Below, in pieces: positions 1 to 9,556 of a stretch of DNA of 64,000 bases. Every line of letters starts with the position of its first letter. Positions within the stretch are counted from its first letter, which is position 1. The notes beneath the pieces were generated by a model, which was given only the letters and a program-made list of their open reading frames with translations, was not told where the DNA came from and searched no databases. The DNA is from Cyanidiococcus yangmingshanensis (lineage: Eukaryota > Rhodophyta > Bangiophyceae > Cyanidiales > Cyanidiaceae): NCBI GenBank assembly GCA_013995675.1, contig VWRR01000015.1, positions 434,001-498,000 on the forward strand. Reading direction: 5' to 3'. The translations under genes and the position numbers were made by a program.

Positions 1-75
1 CCAAGTCACGCTTGCTTCGATGCCTGCAAACACTGCAGTGACGCTTCAAGCAGCCGTGGCGTCCGAGCCCCAGCC

Positions 76-843
76 TTAGAAACGTCGTTTCAGTTCTGCA
101 GAGTACTGAGCCATGTACTGGGGGTTCACGTCAAAGCGCCACGCCCCTCGGAACGTGATTGCACTCATCTCATTCCCTATGTAAGGATAGCGGTAGTCGA
201 TGGACGAGGGCTTATCCGTACCCGCAAACAGTCGCAGTCGAAAGGGCTCTCGACGGACCGTGAGGCGCCATGCTCGTTCAGGTTTTCTCGGTGACATGGT
301 CTCTTGTCGATAGCGCAACTGCAGGTTCGTGTGCCAGCGAGCCAACGGCACCTGCATGCTGGCCTCCCAAAAGTTCTCTGTGAGCGGCAAGAGTCGAAAC
401 TTGAAGAATCGCCGCAGCTTCACTTCGACACGAAGGCTTACTTTGGGCTCGTCCCAGGGCTGGGTGTTCAGTGGACGAAAAAAGACTGCTGGTTTCAGGG
501 CCAGCCAGGGGTAGACTAGAAACGTTTTCTTCAGCTCAACGCGAGAGCGTTGTTTGCTCTCTGCCACTCGAATGTAAAAGTCTATGTGATGATGCGCAGT
601 GCGAGGTGTCTCTCGCTGTCTGTCGAGTCGCATCATGAGTTTTTCGAGAAAGTCCTCTCCATCTGATGGTTTGCCGGTGTTCCAGGGCCCTCGTCCCGGT
701 ACCAAACGCGGTCTTCCGGGTGTTCCGCCTGGCACAGGCCCTCGAGGCACGATTGGGCCCGAGTCCTCTGGTCGAAGCGAGTCTGGTATTGCCCGTTTTG
801 AAAAGCTTGGTGGTGCCTGCTCTAGACGGAGACTTGGTTCCAT
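76..843 (-). CDS. Hypothetical protein, possible small beta-barrel
   Basis: 255-residue frame. The start is taken at the first ATG (843), because upstream codons run to a stop without another ATG. The first ~80 residues are rich in Pro, Gly and Arg and look disordered or transit-like. The rest alternates charged/polar and hydrophobic or aromatic residues in short stretches (for example SLRVEVKLRRFFKFRLL and WRLTVRREPFRLRLFAG), as in beta-strands of a membrane barrel, and the protein ends in KRRF with a terminal aromatic residue. That pattern would suit a plastid or mitochondrial outer-membrane barrel such as the OEP21 class, but I do not recognise a family motif. Function unknown; the barrel idea is inference only. 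Confidence 0.5.
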   Translation of the reverse strand: MEPSLRLEQAPPSFSKRAIPDSLRPEDSGPIVPRGPVPGGTPGRPRLVPGRGPWNTGKPSDGEDFLEKLMMRLDRQRETPRTAHHHIDFYIRVAESKQRSRVELKKTFLVYPWLALKPAVFFRPLNTQPWDEPKVSLRVEVKLRRFFKFRLLPLTENFWEASMQVPLARWHTNLQLRYRQETMSPRKPERAWRLTVRREPFRLRLFAGTDKPSSIDYRYPYIGNEMSAITFRGAWRFDVNPQYMAQYSAELKRRF

Positions 844-2057
844 TAGGTGCACGACCGCGTCAACAGGGGGAACGAGCAAGTCGTTCACGGTAACGAGCGG
901 CTCGCCTCGTGCAACCGACAGGCGACAATGGGTTTACGGACCGCCGCGGAAACGCAAGTCCGATAAAACGACTCTGGACAGGAGCAGTTACCGTAACGTT
1001 GATACAGTGAGTTGAAGAACGGTCCGTATTCGTGATATTTCAGGGACCGATGTCCGATCGCTTTTTTGGCACCAAACGGCACACGATTCTCCCGACTAAT
1101 CGACCAAGTCGTGTTGCTCGTTGAACGCACGCTTTCACTAGCGCTTTCCGCAAGAAAAGCACTCATGAGGTGCTTGAACGAAGTATCTTGAGTAAGGAAC
1201 CTCGTTCCGTCGACTCGAGTGATTGATTGCAAGCAAATCGGTCGTTCATCCATCCGGCGCTGTTCAGAACGAAAAGACAACTTCAATCCGACGCATCGCT
1301 AGGAAAGCGGCTCATGGCAGTCCTTCCATCGTCCTGCATTGTGTGAATCGTCATTGCATCGTCGAATACTCGATCGAGGAACTGCATTTTTTTCAGATGA
1401 ACTGCACAGACACTAGGGCAGTCTATCGAGAAGACTTTTGTTGGAGCGCGCGCTGGCCAAACCACGGTGGCATGCTCGAAAAGCCCGAAACAAATTGTTC
1501 GAGGCGACCTACAGGGTTCATGGGAACCGAACCATAAACAGGCTGAGACCAGCCAGTTGAGAAGGTCTCAGCGCTGACCCAAAAAAACGCAACATCCCGC
1601 TATCCAGGCATCGACAAGTCTAACGAATCGCGCTCTCAGCGGTATCTACGACCGACAACGAACTCGTTCGTACAGGGCATTCCGAGAAAAATCTACATTC
1701 ACAATCGACTCTCTCCCAATGCAGTATCTTGGAAACAGTACTGGAGTACTCGAGCATCCCCTGGACTCTAGGAAAGCACATCCTTGAGTAGTCAAATAAA
1801 CCAGACAGGATACGTTACAGAAAGAGTGCTCAACAGGATCTAATGTCGGTCGAGGCCTCGCAAGACTTGGTGATGATTCGCGTCTGGGTGTAGAGTGTTT
1901 TGTCCTTGTCCCTCACGGAAAAGGAATAAAGGCATCATCGTTTTGGACAAGGTTCTGTTTGGATCGGGCCTCATCTCCTCATACTCCCTAGCGGGCGTCG
2001 GAGTGCTCGACACTCATACAGCGCTATGGGTACGGTGCGGCCCTACGTAAACCGCGT
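844..2057. other. Intergenic region, no gene supported
   Basis: About 1.2 kb between the possible beta-barrel gene and the AAA ATPase gene. Open frames here are short, have no recognisable motif and overlap one another on both strands. The divergent promoters of the two flanking genes should lie here. I see no RNA gene or repeat. Confidence 0.4.
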
Positions 2058-3997
2058 ATGCTCGTTGTCGTCGACTCAGTCGATCTAGTCATTGATCCAC
2101 CTAATCTCCGATCAATATCTTCACACAAGTCTAGCATCACAATTCCCGAAAGAAACTGCTCCAAACTGGTCCGGAAGAAAGAAACCAACGTTCGACTTGC
2201 AAGTCGGTATCCTGCCTGTAACCGATTCGTCGAAGAGCCGTTATGGTTTGATTACCAGCCGTAAGCTCGACTTTTCGGTTTGGCTACAACGTTTCGTTAT
2301 CCTCAGTTGTTCGAGGTGTGTGTAACGACGATCCCGCCGAGCTCAAGTTGTCTCTTCAGTGTCGTTGTGCGGTTTATCGACTTGGACGTTCATGAGGGAG
2401 GAGACTCACGTTCCAGACGTTCCCGAAAACTCGTTGCAGTGACGCGCTCGTAGAGCGGACTTGAGTGTGCATTCAGCTCGAGGAAGCGGTGGCTCTGCTG
2501 GATTGGTGCGTGTACCCGCACTTCGTCGACCTGGATAGACTTTTCGAGTCAGCTGGGAGCTAGTGGTGCTTCAGTTTGCCAAGTGGGTTCTCGGGGGCGA
2601 TTGTTGACCCGACCAGGGTCGAGGTTTGGGACGCTTATGGACCTTGCGTCTGCAATGATCGCAGAGGCGCTCCAGCGTCGACAAAGAATATGGGTCTTTG
2701 GCGGGGATCGTCGGCATCGTCATAAAAGTATTCGCGATGCAGCGGAAGCACACGGGATTCCTCTCTACTGGGTCTCTGCAAGGCAGCTGATTCGGCGTGA
2801 CCTCAGCAGCGGTATTGCAGCAGTCGCTCGTATCCTCTCACGCCAAAGAAGCACGCTCGTTCTTATGGATTGGGAACGTGTCATTGCCTGGCATCGACTC
2901 TTTGCTGGAATGATCGCGGATGAGCCTGATCGTGGTGAAAAAGCCACGAACAGTCTCATCGATGAACCAGAGCAAGTGCTGACGACCACGCTGGGTAAGA
3001 TCCTTGAGTCAGTACCTGTAGCTGTGGTGATTTCGTGCGCGACTCTCATGACAACAGCATTGCGCTGGTTTGTTCCACTGAAACTCGAGGAATCGCCTAA
3101 GACCGCTGGTGCTGAGTTCCATCTCAGCGACTCCGAGTCAGAGGACGACCTTCGCTACAGCGATGGAAAATAGCAGGCAGTTGCACCCTACCAATAAGTG
3201 GGAGCACCGATACATCGATTACTGCGGTGCCTTGGAACATGTACGACGGCTTCTGTTGCCGACAGAGGCAGAGCGGGCCACCTGGAGGCGTCTCTCGCTA
3301 TCTGTGCCGCGCTGTGTGATTGTGTACGGTCCACCAGCGAGTGGCAAAACTGCCACGTTGAATGCATTCGCGGAGCTGGCTACCGAAAGAGGTGTTTCCT
3401 GTCTAACGCATCTGCCGCAGCACCCTTTACTTAGGTCTTCTGGGAGAGACCGAGCGTCAGCTGCGAGAGTTTTTCCGACCCGTTCAACAAAAAACAGCAC
3501 AGAGGCCATCCATCCTCTGTTTCGACGACATTGACTTGCTGCTGCTGCGTGGTCGGGGAGTCGGGGCATCGATCTCGCAACCCGACTGTCCCACATCCAC
3601 TGATCGTTTCGCCAGTCGCCTCCTAGGCACCTTGCTATCCGAATTCGACGGAGCGCTGGGACAAGCGCTCGACGAAGCTCCCCAGGTGCAGCTTCTGCTC
3701 ACAGCCACAGACCTGACGGCACTGGATGCAGCCCTCCTGCGACCAGGACGCTGCGATGCTCGCATCGAGCTCACGATACCTCTCATAGACAAGAACATTC
3801 ACGAGCAAGCGCCCCGGAGAGACAACAGTGCTGAAGCGCTCCGACCAGAGGCACCGTCCACGGGAGCGTCAGCCGAGGTGTCGTCAAACTCGTTGCTCGT
3901 GGGGCTTCGTCAACGACGACTTGTGTACTGGGAACGCACACTCGCTCAACCGTCCGTGTTATCGGAAAACGAAAGTGTAGGAGCTTCACTGCTGTAA
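2058..3997 (+). CDS. Two-domain AAA ATPase, Pex1/Pex6-like, frame-broken
   Basis: Type II AAA ATPase. The second ATPase domain is clear: a lead-in with NKWEH and GALEHVRRLL, Walker A GPPASGKT (about 3328-3351), GETERQLREFF, Walker B-like SILCFDDIDLLLLRGRG, then sensor 1 and arginine-finger segment LLTATDLTALDAALLRPGR. Upstream (about 2560-3100) is a degenerate first ATPase domain: Walker A is reduced to LLTRPGSRFGTLM and Walker B to STLVLMDWERV. That asymmetry (dead D1, live D2) is known for Pex1/Pex6, which extract the import receptor Pex5 from the peroxisome. Coding frame changes +1 near 2555 (GGG), 3167 (AAAA) and 3426-3433. The N-terminal part between 2058 and 2460 is scattered over frames and its start is uncertain. 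Assignment to PEX1 versus PEX6 is not possible by eye. Vps51-like gene follows on the same strand. Confidence 0.65.
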
Positions 3998-4382
3998 ACG
4001 TCCCATTGAGTGTTGGTCGAGAACCGAACGAAGCCCCTTTCTTTCGGGTAGCTGCTGGCTGGCAAACTAGGCATTACATTATCGGTCTGGTGCCTCTGGA
4101 CTCGTTCAAGTTTGTTCTGGCCATTCTTCTGCGTCCTTGGTTGACGGTTCAGATGGTGGTTGCTAGAGGGACTCGATCAGTCACGGAATACAGTGTTTTT
4201 ACGTTGGCCACTGTGTGGAAAGGATAACTCGTTCACTCGATCAAAAGCTGGGCTCCGAGGCTCCCCTTTGGAGAAGCGTTGGTCGCCGGAACGACGCCTG
4301 GAACGATTGGGACGTTCTCAGAGATAGTAACAGCGAGAGCTACTTCAGACCTATGGTAAATAGTGAGCAATTCAAGCAGTCC
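3998..4382 (+). other. Spacer between AAA ATPase and Vps51-like genes
   Basis: About 385 bases. An open frame from 4215 runs into the Vps51-like gene, but the residues before 4383 show nothing conserved. It probably holds the terminator of one gene and the promoter of the next. No repeat or RNA seen. Confidence 0.35.
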
Positions 4383-6338
4383 ATGACCACGAACATCGCA
4401 GACAGGGAGGCAAGGCCGGATACGGTCGACTCTTTGGCGGAGTCGGCTCGGCCTGCTCGTCTCGAGCTCAGCACCTACTACTGGTCTGGCGCTCTCCCTC
4501 GACGACAGTTCGAACGATGCGGTAGGTGAATCCCCGGCCGCGTCAGTGACAGCCACGGGTGTCGTCTCACCACGCGAGACGGTTACGACGGAGCCATCAA
4601 AGCAGCTCGTGCAGCAAGTTCTGGAACGTGCCTCGATCAGTGAGCTCTTGACTCAAGCACAGGCTTTACAAAAACAGGCGCTGGAATCAGAGACCGCTCT
4701 CCAGCGTACAGTCATTCGTCTCTTTGAGAACTATGATGATACGGCCAACTGGTGCTTAGCGCAGGCGGATACACTCGCTGAACTTCGACGATCCCTTCAT
4801 GAGTCGCAGAAGAGTCTGGAGACAGCAACAGATCAGTGCAAGGCTTTTACGGAGCATTCAGCAGACTTGGAAGCTCAGTTAGACTTGACTGAAGGAAAAC
4901 TACGGATGCTACAGATCATTCGGATTGCCGGTGCAGCAGTGCCAGAGTTCCGTGTCCAGCTTGCGGAAGGCAGATACGATGCAGTTGCACAGCAGTATGT
5001 GCAGATTCAGGAGGCGCTACTGGCAACTAGATGGAGTCCACACCCTCTTTGGACGTCTACGTTCCCAGCTGGAGCGGGAAATTGGCTCACTTCTGGAACA
5101 GGAAATTCAGCATCGGTTTGATGAGTACGTTCGAGTGCACCAGGAACTTGTCCAGGGGCCAGAACAACCCACGGATATTTTGGCAAGTGCGGCATCAGCA
5201 ACCGCTGCAGCATTTCGGGACAGGCGCAAGTATGAGTACCGCACTGGAGCGAGTTCATGGGCGTCAACGAGTCGGTCTTGTAGATCGTGCTCGAAACTTG
5301 CTGGAGCAGGGATTCCAGATGCAGCAGCCTATTCCAGCTCGTTGCTGGGAAGGTCTAGTTCGGCACCTGCTCGTACCCATATATGCGCTTGTACAGGAAA
5401 ACGACCCTGCTGCACCGGAACAGGTAGAAAACTGGGCACCAGTTTGGCAACGCATGATCCGACAGACATGGCTGGAGGACCCGAGCCCGCCAGCAGTACG
5501 GGCAATCCACACTGCTGTGTCGTTCATGCCTCCAGACTGGCAGTGCATCCTCTCACCGGTAGTGTCTTCGCTCCTGGAGACGGTCTGGATCGAGTTGTTA
5601 ACATCACTCGTCCTGCCATCGTGGAGGGAATGCCTTACCTTGTTGGCGGACACCTCGTGGTCCATCGAGATGACATCTCGCGTTGAATCACTCATGATGG
5701 ATTTAAGGAGCAGACTAGAGCAGAAGCTGTGCGACGCCAGCGATAGTCTGGATGTTTTGCTCCACCAAGATGATGAACAGACGGTAATCCAGCCTGACCT
5801 GCCACGATCGCCCCTGATGACGAACGCACAGAAGGCGTCTCTACAAAGGTCACCTTTGGACACAGCAGCGCGTTTCCATGCGGTTCTAACAACGCTAACC
5901 ACCGAGGTGTGGTTGCACATTCAGCAGGGAGCGCCTCTCTCTGTGGCATTCCTCCTCCTCGAGTCACTCGAACAATACTTTGAGGCGGAGGCGCAGAATG
6001 AGCGTTCTCTCGCGAACACCTACGTTCGTCTGCGCACACTACAGGCTACACGGCAGCTGCACAACGAACGAGGAGGCCCGAATCCAGCCGTCATATCCGT
6101 CCTTTCAGATCAACTGGCGCAAGAGGCTACCTTGGCAACCTGCCTTTCCTCGACAAGAAGCCGGACCCGAACGCGTCACAACACGACAACCGAGAAGAAG
6201 GAAAGCGTCCTCGCGTTTACGCACTACACCGAACAGGTACAGAGGAACGCGGTCGCCTTGAGCCGATACTGGCAACGTCTCGCCTTGGTAGCAACACGAT
6301 CAGTGAGTCAGGCTTCCACTGAACTCGCGAAAGGCTGA
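4383..6338 (+). CDS. Vps51-like GARP/EARP tethering subunit, frame-broken
   Basis: About 650 residues. The N-terminus has the Vps51/Vps67 pattern: LELSTYYW soon after the start, an acidic stretch (SLDDSSNDAVGE), then KQLVQQVLERASISELL and ETALQRTVIRLFENYDD, matching the YY...L..LL...L...Q.LVYENY order seen in that family. A coiled-coil region follows (ADTLAELRRSLHESQKSL), then a long helical C-terminal half typical of CATCHR tethers. Vps51 links Vps52-54 at the trans-Golgi and endosome for retrograde transport. The start 4383 gives MTTNIADREARPDTVDSL; an in-frame ATG at 4353 is possible. The frame changes +1 near 4488 (GG), 5022 (GG) and 5213 (TTT); on each side of every change the sequence reads as helical coding sequence. 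Exo84 or COG relatives are the alternative. Confidence 0.6.
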
Positions 6339-6537
6339 AGCGTTCAGAACTGAGAAGACGAGGGCTCGTTTCGACACCCCGGGCAGTTGTTGCCGTGAGA
6401 CGTCTCTCGGGGAGCGCTGTTCGCAGAACTCTTGGCCAAGTGCTGTGGTGAGCAGTCCAACTTGCGTTCCTACCCTCACATCTTCTCGACACGAGCGAGG
6501 CTTGTAGGATCAATTCGCACACTAAACCCGTTTAGCG

Positions 6538-6543
6538 TATAAA
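6538..6543 (+). promoter_or_regulatory. Possible TATA box
   Basis: TATAAA within GCGTATAAAGCGG, about 165 bases before the ATG of the Paf1-like gene. Judged only on the motif and its position; a chance match is possible. Confidence 0.25.
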
Positions 6544-6705
6544 GCGGAGACCAGACGGAGACCGACCAGATTTGGGCAACGTACTGCTACTGCAGTTCAG
6601 TGTTGCGCTTCAGTGCGTTGTCGACTGGCGACGCGCTCAGCCAGCAACACTGCGTTGCTGTGGGCGTATTGCGCGTGAGTGCTGGACCTTGCACCTGGAG
6701 ACACG

Positions 6706-7944
6706 ATGGATGGCAGTTCAGGGGCAGGCTCAGAACGGAAAGCGCTTCGAGCTACTCGCTTGACGGACCAGCCGCCAGCGAATGTCTTCCTCTATGCACC
6801 CAAGATGCGGACGGAGCTACCGGATCCGCCCATGGATCTCAAGTTGTTGCGCCTGAATAGCGCGAATGGATTACACCGTGAACCTACAGAGACAGAAGCG
6901 GGCGCAGAGGTCTCTGTAACGGCGCAGTCGTCAACCTCAGCGGCGGCCTTGGCGAGGAAAGTGCTCCAGCTCTGGGAGCAGGAGCGGGACTCGGTGGAGC
7001 GGCTTTGCCTCTGCACTGAGGGTATCCGCTCCCCCGGGGGAATGTGGCTCTTGGAGCTTGCCGCTGCTTTTGCCGATACGAGCGTCACTGGGTCTAGCGG
7101 GGAAACAAGCGCACCTCCTACGACGGTCCCTTGGACATACCGTCCTTTGCGAGGTCAGGCTGCTCAGTTGGTGCGCAACGAGAGCGCACTCGCCTCACTC
7201 TATGCGACCGCTGAGGCAGAACGTACCGAGTCTGTCGACGACCCTACATCTATTGTCCAGTCACTGGGACGCGTCGCGCTCAGCAACCATGCAGCTGGGG
7301 CGGCTTTTCAGGCGCTGAACAATCGCACAACGCAGTGGATGCGTCCACCGCAATACGATGAATTCCTCTCACTGAAAGCTGGTGGTAATACTGGTGTTGG
7401 CAGTACCTTGCACGCGACCGACTTGCTCTCGGCCTCGTCGGCAGAGGCGACCATGCCTGTTGACAAACGCAGTGCCGCCGAAATCGCAGCAGACGCACTG
7501 GCCATAGAGGCGGAGTTTGAGGCTGCAGCTCAGCTTGATCAGCGACTCGGGGAGCTGTCTTATCCAGTCATGGACGGCGAACAAGCGGCCTTGAGTAACG
7601 GGGCTCGACACGCGTTAAGAAGTTTGCCCGTCTTACCGGACGAGCAGCTTTGGTCCCAACCGAGTGGCCTGGTCAGCTTTACGGACCCGCCAGCGTCGTG
7701 GCGAACACGGTCGGTGTCGTATGCGGTAGCGCGAGAAAACACGACACAACCAAGTTTGGCTTTTTTCACCGAGGATGCATCGAATTCGTCCGATGCTGAA
7801 GAGCTTTTGGATGAGTTCTTTTATCAGTTGGAGACACCCGACGATGCTCGTGAACTAGCAGCCTTTATGTGTTTGCAGGTAACTGAAGACGCCGCGAGAA
7901 TCGCGCCTGTGCAGTACCGTGTTCGACCACGACCAACGCTGTAG
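6706..7944 (+). CDS. Paf1-like transcription elongation factor subunit
   Basis: 412 residues from the first ATG at 6706. The opening segment FLYAPKMRTELPDPPMDLKLLRL resembles the conserved start of Paf1, which has aromatic-x-x-K/R-x-LP-x-P-x-x-P-K-L-L, and WMRPPQYDEFLSL resembles the Paf1 WLR-x-x-EY block. An acidic C-terminal part (EDASNSSDAEELLDEFF) fits too, as does the size (yeast Paf1 is about 445 residues). Paf1 is the scaffold of a nuclear complex that travels with RNA polymerase II and promotes H2B ubiquitination and H3K4/K36 methylation. The middle (about 90-220) is Ala/Ser/Thr-rich and not recognisable. The assignment rests on two short blocks, so it is moderate. Convergent with eL33. 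Confidence 0.5.
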   Translation: MDGSSGAGSERKALRATRLTDQPPANVFLYAPKMRTELPDPPMDLKLLRLNSANGLHREPTETEAGAEVSVTAQSSTSAAALARKVLQLWEQERDSVERLCLCTEGIRSPGGMWLLELAAAFADTSVTGSSGETSAPPTTVPWTYRPLRGQAAQLVRNESALASLYATAEAERTESVDDPTSIVQSLGRVALSNHAAGAAFQALNNRTTQWMRPPQYDEFLSLKAGGNTGVGSTLHATDLLSASSAEATMPVDKRSAAEIAADALAIEAEFEAAAQLDQRLGELSYPVMDGEQAALSNGARHALRSLPVLPDEQLWSQPSGLVSFTDPPASWRTRSVSYAVARENTTQPSLAFFTEDASNSSDAEELLDEFFYQLETPDDARELAAFMCLQVTEDAARIAPVQYRVRPRPTL

Positions 7945-8366
7945 GTTTAGCCGGTATCCAGATGGATGCGCCTGGGCGTTACGACCTATCTTGATGCCAT
8001 TGATGATCTGCGAACGGTGTGAAAGCGTTGAGGCGTCGCTTGCGGAGCGCATCGCATCCCGCTGCGCTTTGTGCCCGGCCTCTGCCTACGGTCACTTTCC
8101 AGAGCGTTGTCATCGTCTACCTCCATACCAGGTTGCGCGAAACAGGTAAGAACCGCTGGCGGTACAGCCTGTACTGGACGTGTGCGTACCTCGAACGCCG
8201 GCAGTTCGCTTGAACGACTCCGTTGCACAGGCCCAGAGCGCCCCGCTGCCACTCGCCCGTATACGTTCGGCTTTACTCCTGGTTTCGTGGTTGAAACTGC
8301 AGTCAGCCTTCTCGCCGAGTCTCCAGACTAAATATTTCAGCCCGTTTTAAGAGACGCAGCACGCCT
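7945..8366. other. Convergent 3' intergenic region
   Basis: About 420 bases between the stops of the Paf1-like gene (+) and eL33 (-). Several short overlapping frames on both strands, none with a recognisable motif. Expected to hold the two 3' ends. Confidence 0.4.
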
Positions 8367-8708
8367 TCATACTCGGCTGGGGTAGAGCATAACGCGCACA
8401 GGTTTGCCGATCGCGTTCGGAGGTATGTTCGTCGCAAACTTGACCCTCACGCTGCCGCTATTTCCGTGCGGGGCAATGATCCTGCCCCATATACATCGAT
8501 ACCGAGTCACACGCCCACGTGTCGTCGCTCGCGCGCGCTTCGCCTTGTACACGTAGGCGACTCGTTTGCCGGCATAGAACGCTGTGTCCTCGCGTGTACG
8601 CACACCCTCGATCTGGATCCGTGTTTGGTTCGGGTGTTGTTTTCTCTGCGATCGACGATACCCTAAAATGACACCTTTGCAATACAGCCGAACTGGTTGT
8701 TGTCCCAT
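8367..8708 (-). CDS. RPL35A: 60S ribosomal protein eL33 (L35A)
   Basis: 113 residues from the ATG at 8708 (MGQQPVRLYCKGVILGYRRS). Family hallmarks are present throughout: IEGVRTREDTAFYAGKR, AYVYKAK, IWGRI, HGNSGSVRVKF, NIPPNAIG and the terminal RVMLYPSRV. Length matches the family (about 107-120). Component of the cytosolic large ribosomal subunit. The open frame continues upstream in the same phase for 139 more codons, but those residues are unrelated to the family. The gene is divergent from eL27, with about 410 bases between the two start codons. Confidence 0.97.
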   Translation of the reverse strand: MGQQPVRLYCKGVILGYRRSQRKQHPNQTRIQIEGVRTREDTAFYAGKRVAYVYKAKRARATTRGRVTRYRCIWGRIIAPHGNSGSVRVKFATNIPPNAIGKPVRVMLYPSRV

Positions 8709-9117
8709 GACGAGCACTGCACAGGTACGAAGACGCCTCACCAAATAGGGCAATCGTTGATGGTTACAGACAGTGTAGACGCGGAGCCCTGACAGCAGCG
8801 CTGAGACGCCGCGCGCCTGGCGGTCGTCGCCGCACCTTAGACCTTGCTGTATGAACCTTGAAAACATTGGACTATGTGGACACTGGGGGCATGTGACTGC
8901 CGGCGGCGTACTGACGTGACGCCGGATGCGCCGCACACGCGCGGACCGATTCAAAAGACTGTTTGATCCAATGAAGTTGAGGTCTTGACAGTTAGATCCA
9001 CAAATGTCTAGATGTGGGCGCTGGGGCATCGGCCCAGACGCGGTGGCCGAGCCTTGCACATGCGTTCGTTTCGGACCCGAGGTGGACGATAACGTTCGGT
9101 GCCGAGTCGTGGCGAAC
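8709..9117. promoter_or_regulatory. Shared promoter region of eL33 and eL27
   Basis: About 410 bases between two divergently transcribed ribosomal protein genes, so a shared bidirectional promoter is likely by position. I could not pick a specific element with confidence. Confidence 0.4.
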
Positions 9118-9556
9118 ATGGTCAAGTTTTTGAAACCAGGAAAGGTAGTGATCGTGACCTCGGGTAGGCAGGCAGGTCATAAAGCGGTCATTGTACGTAA
9201 CTATGATGACGGCAACGGTTCGCGCAAGTTTGGGCCACGCACTCATCGCTGGCGTCGAACGCTACCCGCTCAAGGTGACCCGAGACATGGGTGAGAAGCG
9301 CATCCTCAAACGAAGTCGGATTCGTCCGTTTGTGAAGTTTGTGAACTATGTGCACCTAATGCCTACACGCTATGCGCTCGATCTTCACGAGGAGCTGCGC
9401 CGAGTTTTGCCCGAGTCGCTGGGCCAGGGCACGGCGGACGACCCGTGGTCAACGCTGGAGAGTCGACGCGCCTGTCGCATAGCGGTAAAGAAGATCATGG
9501 AAGAGCGGTATTTTACGGGCAAGAATCGATGGTTCTTTACAAAGCTCAGGTTTTAG
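9118..9556 (+). CDS. RPL27: 60S ribosomal protein eL27, one +1 frame break
   Basis: Starts with [20 protein letters not shown], the canonical eL27 N-terminus, with [12 protein letters not shown] following. After a +1 frame change at the GGG of 9232-9234 it continues [40 protein letters not shown] and ends [21 protein letters not shown], the invariant C-terminus. Removing one G from that run gives KFGHALIAG, exactly the family pattern. Total about 145 residues. eL27 is an essential ribosomal protein, normally single-copy in compact genomes, so a real disabling mutation is unlikely. This is the best indicator that such breaks in this window are sequence errors (or decoded by the ribosome). Confidence 0.95.

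Noticed and set aside
885-1286. 133-codon minus-strand frame beside the first gene
   Set aside because: Different frame, no motif, Ser/Arg-rich composition; likely chance.
3392-3434. Possible 43-base intron (GT...CTAAC...TTAG) in the AAA gene
   Set aside because: Too short for a red algal intron and it would delete the strand after Walker A; a one-base change explains the frame better.
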